The translations under genes were made by a program, and so were the position numbers. Of a DNA stretch of 64,000 nucleotides, positions 24,076 through 35,080 are shown in pieces (within the stretch, counting starts at the first letter, position 1; every line of letters begins with the position of its first letter). The notes under the pieces are model-generated. The model saw nothing but the letters and a program-made list of their open reading frames with translations. It did not search any database and was not told the origin of the DNA. This stretch comes from Begonia masoniana. Taxonomy: Eukaryota; Streptophyta; Magnoliopsida; Cucurbitales; Begoniaceae. The DNA is taken from NCBI GenBank assembly GCA_022432975.1, contig CM039502.1, positions 18,175,453 to 18,239,452 on the forward strand, in the 5' to 3' direction.

Positions 24076-24868
24076 TAAGCAACAGTGCCACCCTCACGAT
24101 TTTTATTTTTAATTTTTAACCCTCTGCAGATCCCTAATTTTTTAACCCTCCTCGCCGCCGGAGCTCGCCCCCAACTTCGACCACCACCACGCCGACCTCT
24201 TGGGCTAGGCTTGCCGATTCCTTACCCTTCACGCGGGTACCTGCTGACATCATTCTCCGACGCACAGACAAGTAAATATTTGCTGTGCTATTTCAGAAAA
24301 CTCAACTCTCCGCCTTGGATTTCTGCTGGAGTAAGTTAAATCCTACATAGAAATATGCATTTCGATTGATGCATTCACTCTGCATTACATGATGATTTTC
24401 GATTGATGCATTCACTCTGCATTACATGCTGTCTTTCCTTTGTTTTCAGCCTCTTTTTATTTTTTTTTCTTGCTCGCCTCTGCCTCTTGTCCTCATGCAA
24501 CGATTGAAATGAGATCCCTATTTCGAATTGTTTAATGCTTCAAATTAATGATCTTCTCTGTTTGAGGGATTGATGGCAAGTGTATGAGTTGGTAAGTAAT
24601 GTAATTGCCAAATATTGTACATTTCATAAACAAAAACTTGTTTTCCAAGCAGATGGAACACAAAGTTAAAGTTGTCTATTAAAAATCGTAGGACAATCCA
24701 TAATTTGTTTGTGGTTGATGTTGAAATGTTGTTATTTGAAATTTATATTTGTTGAATTATTGAATTGTTGAAATGTTGTTGTTTGTGGTAGGTGTTGAAA
24801 TGTTGAAAGGTTGTTATTTGAAATGCTGAAATTCAAATTGAACTATATTTTTTTCTTTTTTGTAGACA

Positions 24869-26942
24869 ATGGATCCAAGAAGATTTACCGATTTAAATGA
24901 CCAAAGAAATTTTGATGTTGATATGGATTGGAATTCGCATACTAATAATGAAGAAATTGAGGCGTATTCGACATCTGTAACTCTAGATGAGGAGCTGCGA
25001 ACACCGATTGGATCAGACGTAGATGAGGTGGAAAGCTTACCGGTATGTGAAGAAAACTCAAAGGATTTTAGTTTGGGAAGAACATATAGTTATATAAAAG
25101 AAATTAAAAAGTAAATAGAACTATATTCTTTGAAAGAGGGTTTCGACATTACATTTGTCCAAAGTGATACTAAGCGACTGACAGCTAGATGCGCAGACGG
25201 ATGTCCTTGGCGATTGCATGCATCAAAGATTAAAGACGAGGAGACCTATCAAATAAAGACTTTGGTCAATTCTCACAACTGTACGAGGGTAGTTGAGAAT
25301 CGAAATGCTAGAGCAAAAAATCTTGCAACTCATTATCTTGATAGATTTAGAAGTCAACATATGTGGGCTATCCCTTCCATCATCGAGACCGTCAGGAAAG
25401 ATCTCACTGTCAATATTACGCATGATATTGCCAAAAGAGCAAGGAGCATAGCCCGAACACTAAACGAAGGCCATGGCGACGAAGAGTACAAACTAGTCTG
25501 GTCTTACGCATCAGAAATATATAGATCAAATTTGGGCAGCACATTAGCAGTACATACTTACAATACAGGAAGTACTTTAATGATATGTCAAAGAGTATAT
25601 ATGTGCATGTGTGCTTCCAAGGCAGGTCTGCTGCAGCACGGACGCCCTGTCATCTGTTTGGATGGTTGCCATTTAAAGGGCTCGTGTCCCGACCAATTAC
25701 TCACGGCTGTCAGTATTGATGGCAACGATGGAATATATCCAGTTGCCGTTGCCAACGTTGAAAAAGAAACCGAGGAGACATGGACGTGGTTTTTGGGAAT
25801 TTTGAAGCAAGACCTGAATATGGGATCGGGCGAGAACTGGACAATTATTTCGGATCGTCAAAAGGTATAATTCATTTTCAATTGTTAGATAATTATATTG
25901 TTGCTAATTTTGACTCGGTTTTTATTTCAAATATCAGGGGTTGCGGAATGCTGTTGAGACTGAATTTTCTTATGCCGAACACCGATTCTGCCTACGACAT
26001 ATGTATCTATATTTCAAAAGTCTCTTTCGGGGCAAAAAGTACAGAGAGGCGATGTGGAAAGCGGCAAGGGCCCCCACCCAGCATCATTTCGAAATAGAAA
26101 TGAGAAAAATATGTCAGTTAAACTCGGAAGCCCACGCATGGCTTCGAAGGGAAGAGCCTAGACATTGGGCTAGTTATGCATTCTCTTCGATCCCTAAGTG
26201 CGATATAGGCTTGACTAATTTGTTGGAGTCATACAATGCAGTTCTATTGCCTGCCAGAGACAAACCGATTATCACCATGTTCGAGACAATACGAAAGGAT
26301 TTGATGGCTCGCATTGTCAAAAAGTTTGAGAAGATGGCTCAATCAACAGACATTCTATGTCCCCGGATAAAGAAAAAGCTTAAGGATCTACAAATTTCAG
26401 CTTGAAACTGGAGTGCTCAATTAGCAGGAGATGCACGATTTGAGGTCAGCAACGGTTAAGAACAATACAAGGTCGACATGAATATGGGTGTGTGTGAGTG
26501 CACTAGATGGGAGTTGACCGAAATCCCTTGTGTCCACTCCATTCCCTGCATTAATAAAATGAGAGTGGAACTAGAAAGGTACGTGCATCCCTACTATCAC
26601 CGGGTGCCTTATATGCAGATATATTCACATTTTATTCAACCCATGAACGGCCCACAAATGTGGCCGGCTATGACGGCACTCATGCCACCCACAAGACATC
26701 GCCAACCTGGTAGGCCGAAAAAGACAAGAGTGCGGGATGTTGACGAACCATCGAGTTCGAAAGTTAGTAAGAAGAACTCGAAGATGACGTGTGGCATATG
26801 TCGGCAGCAAGGGCATAACATTTGTACTTGTCCTCACCGAGGATCCACTTCTTACGCTGCTGCAGCAGACACGTTTATGGGTTTTAATGAATTTGAAGGG
26901 ACGGAAGAATCTGCGACGCGAGGTCGAGGTAGAAATTGGTGA
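24869..26942 (+). pseudogene. MULE transposase, copy 2 (three premature stops)
   Basis: Same domain order as copy 1: MuDR DNA-binding region, MULE catalytic core (DGCHLKG, intron at about 25866-25937, ISDRQKG, HRFCLRHMY), SWIM finger (C-E-C...C-V-H) and CCHC knuckle, where copy 2 has H-N-I-C-T-C for H-N-I-R-T-C. Unlike copy 1, the frame is continuous across 25130-25870 and 25941-26405. It is broken by TAA at 25112-25114 (Glu codon in copy 1), TGA at 26403-26405 (Arg codon in copy 1) and the shared TAA at 26457-26459. The element is not autonomous through this gene. Confidence 0.87.
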
Positions 26943-27315
26943 ATGTAAGTATACGTTTGAATGACAGTCAATTATTTTGTTACATTCTGTCTATGGTATA
27001 CAACATCTATCCGACATTTTCATGTGATGGCTCTTGCAGGAAAAGCACAAGCTTCTGCTTGGTTCAGTTTTGGACTCTGTTGTTCGGATATTCGGTGAGA
27101 CATAAAATTCTTCTATTTTTTTGTTCAATCTTATTATTTGAAATGTGTGTGATGATCACGCAGAGAATCATGTTATTGTTGGTGAGCTTTTGGAATCAAA
27201 ATCTGCTAAGCAGCAGGACATGAAGATGTTAACTATTAAACTGATTCACATCATCTTTTTGATTTGTTGATATGTTCCCAGAAGACTTTTCTAATTTGAA
27301 CATCTGCATCATTTA

Positions 27316-30238
27316 TGTAACACCCGGCATTTTCGATCGGAAAATTATCCCTCGAATTGTCGAACAAGGTTAGGTTTATATTAATATGGCGTATGTATTG
27401 GCGAAATTGTTGGGATGTTTAGTGGAAAACTAAACCATGATTCATTTAGTTAGAAATGCATGGAAGGGCAAATTAGGAAGAAATTAAGGTTGGTGGGAGA
27501 AATCAAATGGATGATTGACACTTGGCAAACTTGTTGAAGAAGCCATACTCTTTTCTCTCCCCTCCTACGTGAAACCCTCACTTTCTCTTCTCTGCTCTTT
27601 CCATTTCCTTCTCTGTTTCTTCTCTTTCTGGCGATTCAAACCTTTCTAGAAGACTTCATCTCTCCTCTTTTCTTCTATTTTCTTCAGCAAAAGTAAACAT
27701 CTACTTATGCTAATGAAGTTGGACAAGTTAAAATGTGAGTTTTGTTGAAGTTTAGGGTTAAGACATTTCGGAGAAAACTCACTGTCCTTGAATGAAAACA
27801 TGTTGGATTGTTTTCTTAAAGTCTGAATGGAGTCAGGAGTGTATGTAGTAAACATTTTGCAGCTTGTTTATTTTCTGAATGTGCATGTACAGGTTCGTGC
27901 ATTACCGAGACGATCAGAACATCAACTCCGCAGCAAACAGGTAAGTTCATACCAGTAGGTTGGCCTTTATGGCCCTATATCAAAGAGGTACTAGGGTTCT
28001 TGTTCTGTCGGGTAGTTTTGGGTAGAAATGTTATAGCTTATGTTCAGTTTGTATTCTGTGTTGTCTGTTCAGTTCACGTTCTGAGTTGTCTGTTTTTTGT
28101 CTCACAATATGCCCTGTTATTTCTGATGTCTGCTGTTATAGGTTCAGGCACTGAGAATGTCATGCATACATGTTTTACTGAAAATCCATGCAAAACTGTT
28201 TTCTGTACACGGTTTTGAAGTTAAGAAAGATAAAATCTAACTGTCTGAAAAATACCGGTTAAGTGTGAGACGGGGACTGGCCCCAGAACTGTTTACTGTT
28301 TACCGTTTACTGTACTGTATCCCTGAATGTGCCTGATAGCGCACCCTCCCCCTTCCCCACTGTTCGCCACCCTGATTGTGCCTGATAGTGCACCCTCCCC
28401 CTCCCCCACTGTTCGCCAGTTCCCCTATCAGCTCCACTTATTCCAATACTGTCACTGGAAGATAAATGTTCTGTTCTATACTGTCACTGTATTTATGACC
28501 GCATGCATAGCATTATGCATCACTGCATTTATTTCCGATATGTTCTTACTGAGTTTTAGACTCATAGGTGAACTCTCTGATGTAGGTATTGAACCCGAAA
28601 CTGAGGACCTTGTTCATCAAAATGACGATCTGATGTAACTGGTGGATTGAGCTCACAGGGTGGTTGCTGCAGCTAGACATAATTCTGTTCTGAGGTTCAA
28701 GTTTTCAAAATACAATCTATATTGTAAAGCTTTTTTTTTTTTTCCGAAATTCTGATTTTTGTGTCAAAAACTCTGTAGAAACATCTGTTTTGAGAAATTC
28801 TGTTATTATATGTAAAATCCTGTGCTGTCTCTGAGATTTTGAAACAAGGTATAGATTCTGTGTCAATGTTTAAAACCGCTGTATTTGACAATTCTAAAAT
28901 ATTCTGGAATTGTTTAGGATATTTTCTGTTAATCTGTGCATGGATGATTTCTGGTTTTAGAGTTGTCCATGCAGCTTGATTTTCTTAAGTTACTGTCGTG
29001 TTTTCAGACATGTTCAAAATCATGTGTTTTGAATCGGTTTTGAGGTTTTCTGTTTGTAAATGATCCTGTCAAAATTTGTCAAATTCTGCCCCCTTTAAAC
29101 GACATCTTCTGAATCACGTTCACTGTTGTTTTAAGTGTACATCCACCGATAGTCACTGTTCACATTTTGTCTTATTCAATCCACCGGAGAAAAATGCAAA
29201 TTCCGTCTGTTGTAAAATTGCATCCACCGGTGACGTCACCCACCTCCACCGCCCAGTTCAATTATCTCATCCGATGACGTCATCATCTCATCCGGTGTTG
29301 TCTGCTGTCTGTATCTTCCGGCTGACGTCACCCATCTTCTGGCTGACGTCACCCATCTTCTGGCTGACGTCACCCATCTTTCGGCTGACGTCATCACCTT
29401 CTGCCGATTTCGTTTAAATGCCTGTATCTTCCGGTTGACGTCATCTATCCTCCGGCTGACGTCATCACCTCATCCGATTACGTCTGCCGCCTGTATCTTC
29501 CGCCTGACGTCACCCATCATCCGTCTGACGTCAGCATAAGTCTTCCGCCCAGTTTAAAACTACGTCTTCCGGCTGACGTCATCCAAGTCTTCTGCCAGTT
29601 TACTTATGTCTTCCGTCTGACGTCAGCATAAGTCTTCCGCCCAGTTTAAAACTACGTCTTCCGGCTGACGTCATCCAAGTCTTCTGCCAGTTTACTTATA
29701 TCTTCCGTCTGACGTCAGCATAAGTCTTCCGCCCAGTTTTACTCAGCCTCTTCCGCTGAACCCTGCTCATTCTTTGTCGTAACTGAAATCCACCGATAGC
29801 TTTAAGTCTTCCGCCAATATTTCCTGTTTTCCTGCCGCCATGAATAACTGTTATTTAAATTCTTTTTACATTCCCTCCTGTACTTTTCAGATTTCCGCCT
29901 ATGTCTTCCGACGGTATCCATGTCTTCTGCCTGGTTTTAATTCCTTCTTCCACTTCAGTTTAATTCCATTCTTTCTGTTTTCTTGCTTTAAACTAAGTCT
30001 TCCGCCAGTCTTTAACCTAAGTTTTCCGACTTCACATTCTGTTTTCTGCCTCGATCTTCTTCTATTATTTGTTCTTCCTTCCGATTGTAGATATGTTTAC
30101 AGTATTTTTCCCGTTTTATATTCGAATACAGGGAATGCTCTTCCCCTCCTCTCAAAAGTTCAAGAGTTTACTTTGAAAAGCTCATCCTGTTTATGTTTAA
30201 ATATTTCTTCTGTTTGCCTCAGTTTATTCATGTTCTTT
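27316..30238 (+). mobile_element. Tekay-like Gypsy LTR material inserted in MULE copy 2
   Basis: Starts TGTAACACCCGGC right after MULE 3' sequence. Internal landmarks resemble the young LTR at 44359-46940: a C/T-rich leader, then TTACTGAGTTTTAGACTCAT and GATGTAGGTATTGAACCCGA, which correspond to TTACTGAGATTTCAATATCT and GGTGTAGGTGATATTTTAGG there. In the place where the young LTR carries hairpins, this one carries a TGACGTCA array (29231-29717). A new TGTAACACCCCTAAAC start at 30239 suggests another LTR begins there. No gag or pol is seen on the left of the gap. Confidence 0.5.
29231..29717. repeat. Array of 14 TGACGTCA palindromes
   Basis: Perfect TGACGTCA octamers start at 29231, 29275, 29323, 29344, 29365, 29386, 29436, 29457, 29505, 29526, 29574, 29618, 29666 and 29710. 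Spacings are 44, 48, 21, 21, 21, 50, 21, 48, 21, 48, 44, 48 and 44 bases. A 92-bp unit is tandemly repeated at 29526-29717. TGACGTCA is the C-box/CRE core bound by plant bZIP factors (TGA and HY5 types). It lies in LTR sequence, so it may be a promoter or enhancer array of the element. Confidence 0.9.
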
Positions 30239-30293
30239 CTGTAACACCCCTAAACGTACCCTTTCCCTATTATTTGTTTTTTTTTTGAAAAAT
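29718..30293. other. C/T-rich LTR sequence to gap, no gene seen
   Basis: Pyrimidine-rich stretch with repeated TCTTCCGCC-like boxes, continuing the minisatellite character of the preceding array. The long ORF read through it (29840-30244) is low-complexity and unsupported. TGTAACACCCC at 30239 looks like an LTR start. Confidence 0.4.
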
Positions 30294-30393
30294 NNNNNNN
30301 NNNNNNNNNNNNNNNNNNNNNNNNNNNNNNNNNNNNNNNNNNNNNNNNNNNNNNNNNNNNNNNNNNNNNNNNNNNNNNNNNNNNNNNNNNNNN
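30294..30393. other. Assembly gap, 100 N
   Basis: Exactly 100 N. The right flank opens directly into a perfect 26-bp satellite, so the gap is probably caused by unresolved satellite and its true size is unknown. Confidence 0.98.
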
Positions 30394-31373
30394 TAAAGTC
30401 TTCAAGATGCATCTGCCGATGAAGTCTTCAAGATGCATCTGCCGATGAAGTCTTCAAGATGCATCTGCCGATGAAGTCTTCAAGATGCATCTGCCGATGA
30501 AGTCTTCAAGATGCATCTGCCGATGAAGTCTTCAAGATGCATCTGCCGATGAAGTCTTCAAGATGCATCTGCCGATGAAGTCTTCAAGATGCATCTGCCG
30601 ATGAAGTCTTCAAGATGCATCTGCCGATGAAGTCTTCAAGATGCATCTGCCGATGAAGTCTTCAAGATGCATCTGCCGATGAAGTCTTCAAGATGCATCT
30701 GCCGATGAAGTCTTCAAGATGCATCTGCCGATGAAGTCTTCAAGATGCATCTGCCGATGAAGTCTTCAAGATGCATCTGCCGATGAAGTCTTCAAGATGC
30801 ATCTGCCGATGAAGTCTTCAAGATGCATCTGCCGATGAAGTCTTCAAGATGCATCTGCCGATGAAGTCTTCAAGATGCATCTGCCGATGAAGTCTTCAAG
30901 ATGCATCTGCCGATGAAGTCTTCAAGATGCATCTGCCGATGAAGTCTTCAAGATGCATCTGCCGATGAAGTCTTCAAGATGCATCTGCCGATGAAGTCTT
31001 CAAGATGCATCTGCCGATGAAGTCTTCAAGATGCATCTGCCGATGAAGTCTTCAAGATGCATCTGCCGATGAAGTCTTCAAGATGCATCTGCCGATGAAG
31101 TCTTCAAGATGCATCTGCCGATGAAGTCTTCAAGATGCATCTGCCGATGAAGTCTTCAAGATGCATCTGCCGATGAAGTCTTCAAGATGCATCTGCCGAT
31201 GAAGTCTTCAAGATGCATCTGCCGATGAAGTCTTCAAGATGCATCTGCCGATGAAGTCTTCAAGATGCATCTGCCGATGAAGTCTTCAAGATGCATCTGC
31301 CGATGAAGTCTTCAAGATGCATCTGCCGATGAAGTCTTCAAGATGCATCTGCCGATGAAGTCTTCAAGATGCA
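30394..31373. repeat. Perfect 26-bp minisatellite, about 37 copies
   Basis: The unit is GATGCATCTGCC plus GATGAAGTCTTCAA. It contains the palindrome AGATGCATCT and an inverted pair GAAG-T-CTTC. Copies appear identical by eye until 31373. From there to about 31670 they decay into units of roughly 28 bases that keep a GCCGATG core. The array is part of a Copia LTR that ends at 32346. Confidence 0.95.
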
Positions 31374-32346
31374 TCTACGATGATGGAAGTCTTAAAGATG
31401 CATGCCAATGGAGGTCTTCAAGATTACATCTACGATTGCAATTTGTAAGATACATTGCCGATGGGTTTTCAAGCTCTGTTTCTGCCGATGATTTTCCAGA
31501 TTTTTTTTTTGGAAGCATCAGACGATGGTTTTTCAGTATGCATCTGCCGATGGAATTCAAAGCTTGCATCTGTCGATGACTTATCATGTTGCATCTACCG
31601 ATGGCGTTTTGAAGATACTCATGCCGATAGCTTTTTAAAGCTACTTCCACCGATGATCTTCTGCCAGAATTCAAAATAGCCGCGAAGCTACAGTGACGTC
31701 GTTTTCAGCATTAACTCTAGAACTTTAATGGCGACGACGATTTGCAACTACAGACGGCAACAGCTATCTGATCTAGTACGGATGCTTCCCAACGGTAACA
31801 TTTTCCATTTAAAGAAATGAGCATTCAATTCTGGGAAGCTGAAAATAAGACAGAGTATTTAAGCCGAGGTTAGAGCACGAAGATCCAACTTTTGCGAATT
31901 TGATTCTTGAGCCCTAACCTGCGAAATCTATCATACTCTGTATTTTTTCTACACCTCTCGATATTAACTTGAGATTTAATTCTGGTGAGAGTGTAGTTTG
32001 TGCTTGAAATTTATAAACTCAAAATCTGTGTAAGGCAGTGGATTGACGCCCGTCAAGTTCAATCCAGATCTGTAAAAGGCAGTTGATCGGAGCCCAGAAT
32101 TCCGATCTGTTTATTCTCGAGGAGAAGGTTAAGGATCTTCAAGGGGTGAACCTTGAAGCGTGGATGTAGGCTGGGTTGAGCCGAACCACGTAAAAACTCT
32201 TGTGTTAACTTCTCTCTCACTCTCTATTTTATTTATTTGTCTGCTGTTAGCATTTAAGACCAAATCACGAGAGAAATTATCTAGATTATTAAAGTAAGTT
32301 CTAAAAAGTCTAATTCACCCCCCCTTAGACAAATCTCGATCCTACA
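30394..32346 (+). mobile_element. Sirevirus-like Copia LTR (3' part), plus orientation, inserted in MULE
   Basis: From about 31650 to 32346 this matches, in reverse complement, the LTR at 36214-36870: the GCGAAGCTACAGTGACGTCG box, a TATTTAAGC box before the likely transcript start, GTAAGGCAGTGGATTG, and the end CTCGATCCTACA. The LTR begins inside or left of the gap. It is followed immediately by MULE sequence (GTAAGGAATCGG) with no primer-binding site, so it is a solo LTR or a 3' LTR. Confidence 0.8.
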
Positions 32347-32678
32347 GTAAGGAATCGGCAAACCTAGCCCAAGAGGTCGGTGTAATGGGCGTGGTGGTGG
32401 TCGGAGTTGGGGGCGAGCTTCAGGCGGCGAGGAGGGTTAAAAGTTAGGGATATGCAGACAGATTGGTTAAAAATCGCGAAGGTGGCACTGAGGGTGAAGC
32501 GGGTACCCGCCTCAAATGATGCGGGTACCCGCCTCAAATGAGGCGGGTACCCGCTGCACGCTCTTCACCCTCTGCAGGGGGTGAGCAGTCCCCCGCAGAG
32601 CTTTATTTTACCCTTTCGATACTTGAGGCTTTTTTTTGCTCTTTTCCCATACTTCATGCTTTTTTTTGCACTTAATCC
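32347..32678 (-). mobile_element. Inverted right end of a MULE
   Basis: Reverse complement of the MULE left end (compare 23798-24230): GGAATCGGCAAACCTAGCCC, GGTGGTGGTCGG, the three GCGGGTACCCGC palindromes, GCAGAGCTTTATTTTACCCT and the terminus CACTTAATCC at 32678. It abuts the 3' end of the HMGR pseudogene. Confidence 0.8.
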
Positions 32679-32691
32679 TGAAAAATATATA

Positions 32692-35080
32692 AGAGGGAAC
32701 TGCGCTGGCCATCTCTCTACTTGATCTCTTGCACTTCATATGGCTCTTGAATAGCTGGCCTGCTACAAGAGCTGACATGAGACAGAGCTCTCCTGCAAGA
32801 ACAGACCCAACAACAATGGTGGCGGGTAATCTCGCATTTGCCTTGGTTTCTCTCTCTTCGCTCCTTTCACTCCCAGAAGCTAGTTATGTTCCACCTCCTA
32901 CTGTACCAACCCGCAATGAACACAAGTTTTCGAGATTTCAGTGGAAGATCAAAATATTTTTGTCATCCTCACCTCTATGGAGGGCATGGTGACGGAGACA
33001 TGAAGATCCTTGCCATCGTTTATGGCCTCCGTCATTGTGACACAGTGAGACGTTTTGGGAAGGATCTTGGCGGCGACGATGTTGCTAGCATGGGCGTTGA
33101 AGCCGCCAAGAGCTCTAGCCATAGCGGAGCCAGTAAGGTTTTTGAGCATGTTAAGCTCTACAAGTTAGTTTTGAGGACTTTTGTTACTACTTCTTGCTTC
33201 ACGTACCACTGATTTGCCTCGCCCTTCCACCAATTTCACTGCTGCAGGCTTCTTGTCTGAGCAAAAGTTTTACGGAGAAATCATCCAAAAAAAAAAAAGA
33301 GAAGAAAAGATCAAAACAAAGCCAAATATTTCCAAGTTTCTTCATTCAATCATTTTTATTCTTCTTTCTGGAAATCTGTTAAGTAGGCATGTTTCTCGAC
33401 CCTTTAGCAACTTACAAACAATGTGCAAAAACAACAAATCTTTGATGAATCCATCCTAGATGATTGAGTTGCAAAAACTTAATAATTGGTAACCGTAAAT
33501 GAATTCTGAATCTCTTTCATAATAGTTTTGTAAATGCAAAGATTTGCATAAGTGTCGGCATTTGAATTTTTGGCAATATATTATGAAAATAATATTTTAT
33601 TCCACGATTTTTCAAATTGGTGATTTATTTCTTGGTGATCAAGAAATAGCTTATTCAGATTATGGGATGATATTATATGAGCAATCATGATGATTCTGTG
33701 GAAGAGAAAAATAAGGAAACAATGATATTAGGAAAGTTATTGAAAAAGGTATATGCACTTGTTTTTTGGAAAAGTTTTATTTGGCAAGGAGATTTGATGT
33801 AGATTTGACACAATTTGCTGGGCTTCGAGCTCCCATGATTAATGGGATGCTTTCCTGAATTTTTGGATGAATATCTGAGTTGTTATGAAAACTTTCCTAA
33901 AGTGTCACACGGTGTGTCACACAACTGAATTTGTTAAGATTTGTTTTCCTTATTTATTGCGGCGGTAAATCTGATTTGGTAACTGAACGAATTGAAGATA
34001 TGGAAGTTACCAAGGCTATTTAAGGTTTTCGTTTTCTGTGAAAACCGATTGACGACGGAGTTTTAATTTTCGTGGGAAAAGCTTTATTCGTTTCTTGTGC
34101 CGTCGGTTTTCTTTCACTCTCATCGCTTCTGCGTTTGAGTTAGTGATTGTTTTACACACTCGACTTAATCTGTGGATTTCATCATTCTACTGAGTGTGTT
34201 GTGTATTGCATCCGAGCACTTTGATCTTGTGTTCCAAGAGCTGTCCTAGGAGGCAATATTATTTGTTCTTCATTGAAGCCCAGTCTCGGGAGGAGGCTGC
34301 ATCCGAACTCGGGAGGAGTTCTGTTTCTTAGATAAAAGGAGCTTGTCGTTCTTGATCGTGGGCAAGGGGATCTTGCCATAACACGGGTTTCGGGAGGAAC
34401 CAACAACAAGGGGATCTTGTTGTTATCTAGATCTCGGGAGAGGTCGTTCTAAAGTCGAGGGGATCTCGCAAAAACAGTTTCCTTGGGGAAGTTAGCTTGA
34501 GGCGGCGACAAAGATAAGATGGAGTCTTTATTTGTATAATTCCGATTGTCTTGTAATTTCGTGAACTCAAAGAAATATTTTTATACCTGGGCGTGGCCCT
34601 GCAGACGTAGGCTGGTTGCCGAACTGCGTTACCAACCTCCTGTGTCATTTATTTCTGCATTTTTATATTGTCCATTATTGCATTTATCATCGGTGTCACA
34701 CATAACATCTTGTAACACCCTGTGTGACACCGCAGAACTAATCGAAATTTTTCAAGTTTGAAAATTTATGAGATTCTTTAAAAATAAATATAGAATCTTA
34801 AGAAAATGTGAGGTATGGATTTAGGATTTAATGTAGAAATCACCCTGTAATTGCATCAATGGAAGAAATAACTGGACAAATGAGTAGAGACCTTCTTTAC
34901 ATGAAGAGCAATGTAGCAAGACCATTTTAATGGCGATTTTGTTTGTTTATCGGATATACCGATGACATCCATGTTAGGGAAGTCGGACAGGAAGAAATCC
35001 AAGATACTTTGCATGCCCATAGTGTCATCGATGCTGCAGGAGAATCTCATGTAGAGGTTTTTTCCAGTTAATGCGTATTT
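32692..35080 (-). pseudogene. HMGR: HMG-CoA reductase pseudogene A (C-terminal two thirds of the catalytic domain)
   Basis: HMGR makes mevalonate at the ER. On the minus strand one reads [14 protein letters not shown] and [11 protein letters not shown] (34900-35075), an intron now holding a solo LTR, then [15 protein letters not shown] and [12 protein letters not shown] (32973-33273), [11 protein letters not shown] and [13 protein letters not shown], an intron, and finally [17 protein letters not shown] and Q-L-F-K-S-H-M-K (32692-32910). There are frame changes near 33170, an internal deletion after A-S-N-I-V, and a lost acceptor AG near 32911. The 5' end is cut by a retroelement LTR at 35081. 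Clearly non-functional. Confidence 0.88.
33529..34754 (+). mobile_element. Solo LTR, 1.2 kb, in an HMGR pseudogene intron, TSD AGTTT
   Basis: Starts TGTAAATGCAAAG and ends AATTTTTCA, with AGTTT at 33524-33528 and 34755-34759. The empty site is preserved in HMGR pseudogene B near 54768. It contains G/A-rich CTCGGGAGGAG-type repeats near its end and no coding region. The insertion happened after the two HMGR copies separated. Confidence 0.88.

Larger units (their letters stand above)
19227..28246. repeat. Duplicated block, copy 2
   Basis: Counterpart of 1-8934, with the same gene order and orientation. It contains about 75 bases absent from copy 1 near 19622-19710. Its kinase reading frame is complete. 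It continues without a gap into LTR sequence after 28246, whereas copy 1 ends at the N gap. Confidence 0.93.
23798..32678 (+). mobile_element. Mutator-like element, copy 2, with nested LTR insertions
   Basis: Left end GGATTAAGTGCA at 23798. An inverted, related end closes at 32678 (TGCACTTAATCC). The two ends are similar over more than 300 bases, from the terminus through the GC-rich palindromes to CTTGGGCTAGG. Flanking 9-mers match at 8 of 9 positions, as expected for a MULE target duplication with one mutation. Inside are the transposase gene (24869-26942), a Tekay-like LTR from 27316, the gap and a Copia LTR ending at 32346. If the ends truly pair, the insertions have stretched the element to 8.9 kb. 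Confidence 0.6.

Noticed and set aside
29840..30244. 134-codon ORF rich in Phe, Ser, Leu and Pro
   Set aside because: It lies in pyrimidine-rich LTR sequence with repeated TCTTCCGCC boxes; low complexity and no domain.
30394..31373. Regular repeats that could suggest a CRISPR array
   Set aside because: There are no spacers between units, the genome is a plant, and the array is part of a Copia LTR. It is a minisatellite.
32729..33212. Plus-strand ORFs with hydrophobic starts
   Set aside because: The coding information here is on the minus strand (HMGR pseudogene A); the plus frames are its shadows.
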